NCBI GenBank assembly: GCA_914767715.1
Contig: OU612066.1
Span: 37,424,283 to 37,488,282, forward strand
Length of the DNA: 64,000 nucleotides
Source: Membranipora membranacea
Taxonomy: Eukaryota; Bryozoa; Gymnolaemata; Cheilostomatida; Membraniporidae
Direction of reading: 5' to 3'
Of the stretch, positions 63,829-64,000 are shown one piece after another. Under the pieces are notes generated by a model, which saw nothing but the letters and a program-made list of their open reading frames with translations, had not been told where the DNA came from and did no database searches. The position numbers and the translations under genes are program-made. Position 1 is the stretch's first letter. Each line of letters begins with the position of its first letter.

Positions 63829-64000
63829 TCACTCATTTTCCTCATCCTCATCATCCTCGTCTCCGCCAGCCTCCTCCTCCTCATCAAGACTGTTCTCTCT
63901 GAAAGCTGTATTTGCAGCTTGCTTCAAAGCAAGTGCTGTTTCGAGCCTAATAATTGAGTCATAGCTGCAAGAATGACCAAATCCATGAATAAGTTTGGCT
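63829..64000 (-). CDS. C-terminus of an unrecognised acidic protein (partial)
   Basis: Open from the window edge to TGA at 63829-63831. It reads LIHGFGHSCSYDSIIRLETA, then ends in a run of Glu and Asp (SLDEEEEAGGDEDDEDEENE). The GHSCSYD segment recalls large uncharacterised invertebrate proteins linked to mobile elements, but I cannot name it. Confidence 0.45.
   Translation of the reverse strand, partial: AKLIHGFGHSCSYDSIIRLETALALKQAANTAFRENSLDEEEEAGGDEDDEDEENE

Overview
The window looks like a piece of an AT-rich metazoan nuclear genome, probably a marine invertebrate. It has small exons with GT-AG introns, animal domain families (GBP/atlastin GTPase, PAN/apple, calcium-binding EGF, C-type lectin) and very dense transposable elements. 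I cannot fix the phylum. There is no prokaryotic gene organisation.

Layout. (1) 1-36041, plus strand: a GBP/atlastin-like large GTPase gene. I trace 11 exons whose splice phases all agree; its 5' end lies before the window. One intron (9908-30639, 20.7 kb) is swollen by insertions. (2) Inside that intron, at 16387-28972, sits a complete 12.6-kb DNA transposon with long terminal inverted repeats (termini TACCGTGGCCCAG...) and a perfect 6-bp target-site duplication, AGACAC. It carries two convergent multi-exon genes: a plus-strand gene ending in a HECT E3 ubiquitin-ligase domain (zinc ribbon at its N-terminus, acidic region with a SUMO-interacting-type motif) and a minus-strand DDE integrase/transposase. 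Both look decayed. This is the strongest candidate for an undescribed system: a mobile element carrying its own ubiquitin ligase. (3) 36-46.4 kb is an insertion nest. A plus-strand LINE tail is split by a 5.1-kb foldback-like element whose inverted ends are minisatellite arrays, with an 8-bp target duplication. Its interior holds a minus-strand LINE, itself split by a TA-flanked MITE, and its right arm holds a perfect 115-bp palindrome with a 9-bp duplication. (4) 46.5-52.5 kb holds a duplicated lectin exon, a Ty3/gypsy remnant and tandem repeats. (5) 52.6-57.7 kb is a PAN/EGF/C-type-lectin gene whose lectin exon is split by a 988-bp hAT-like insertion with an 8-bp duplication. (6) 57.8-61.2 kb has a tRNA-containing inverted-repeat element, a LINE fragment and a spliced minus-strand hAT transposase. 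(7) 61.3-63.8 kb is a 176-bp satellite with a 353-bp dimer; a diverged, opposite-strand copy with the same single-copy tail lies at 6.8-7.75 kb. (8) The right edge holds the C-terminus of an unrecognised acidic minus-strand protein.

The host genes are ordinary in type: a membrane-remodelling or immune GTPase and a secreted or adhesive lectin. What sets the window apart is the nesting of structurally complete mobile elements, many still carrying readable target-site duplications.
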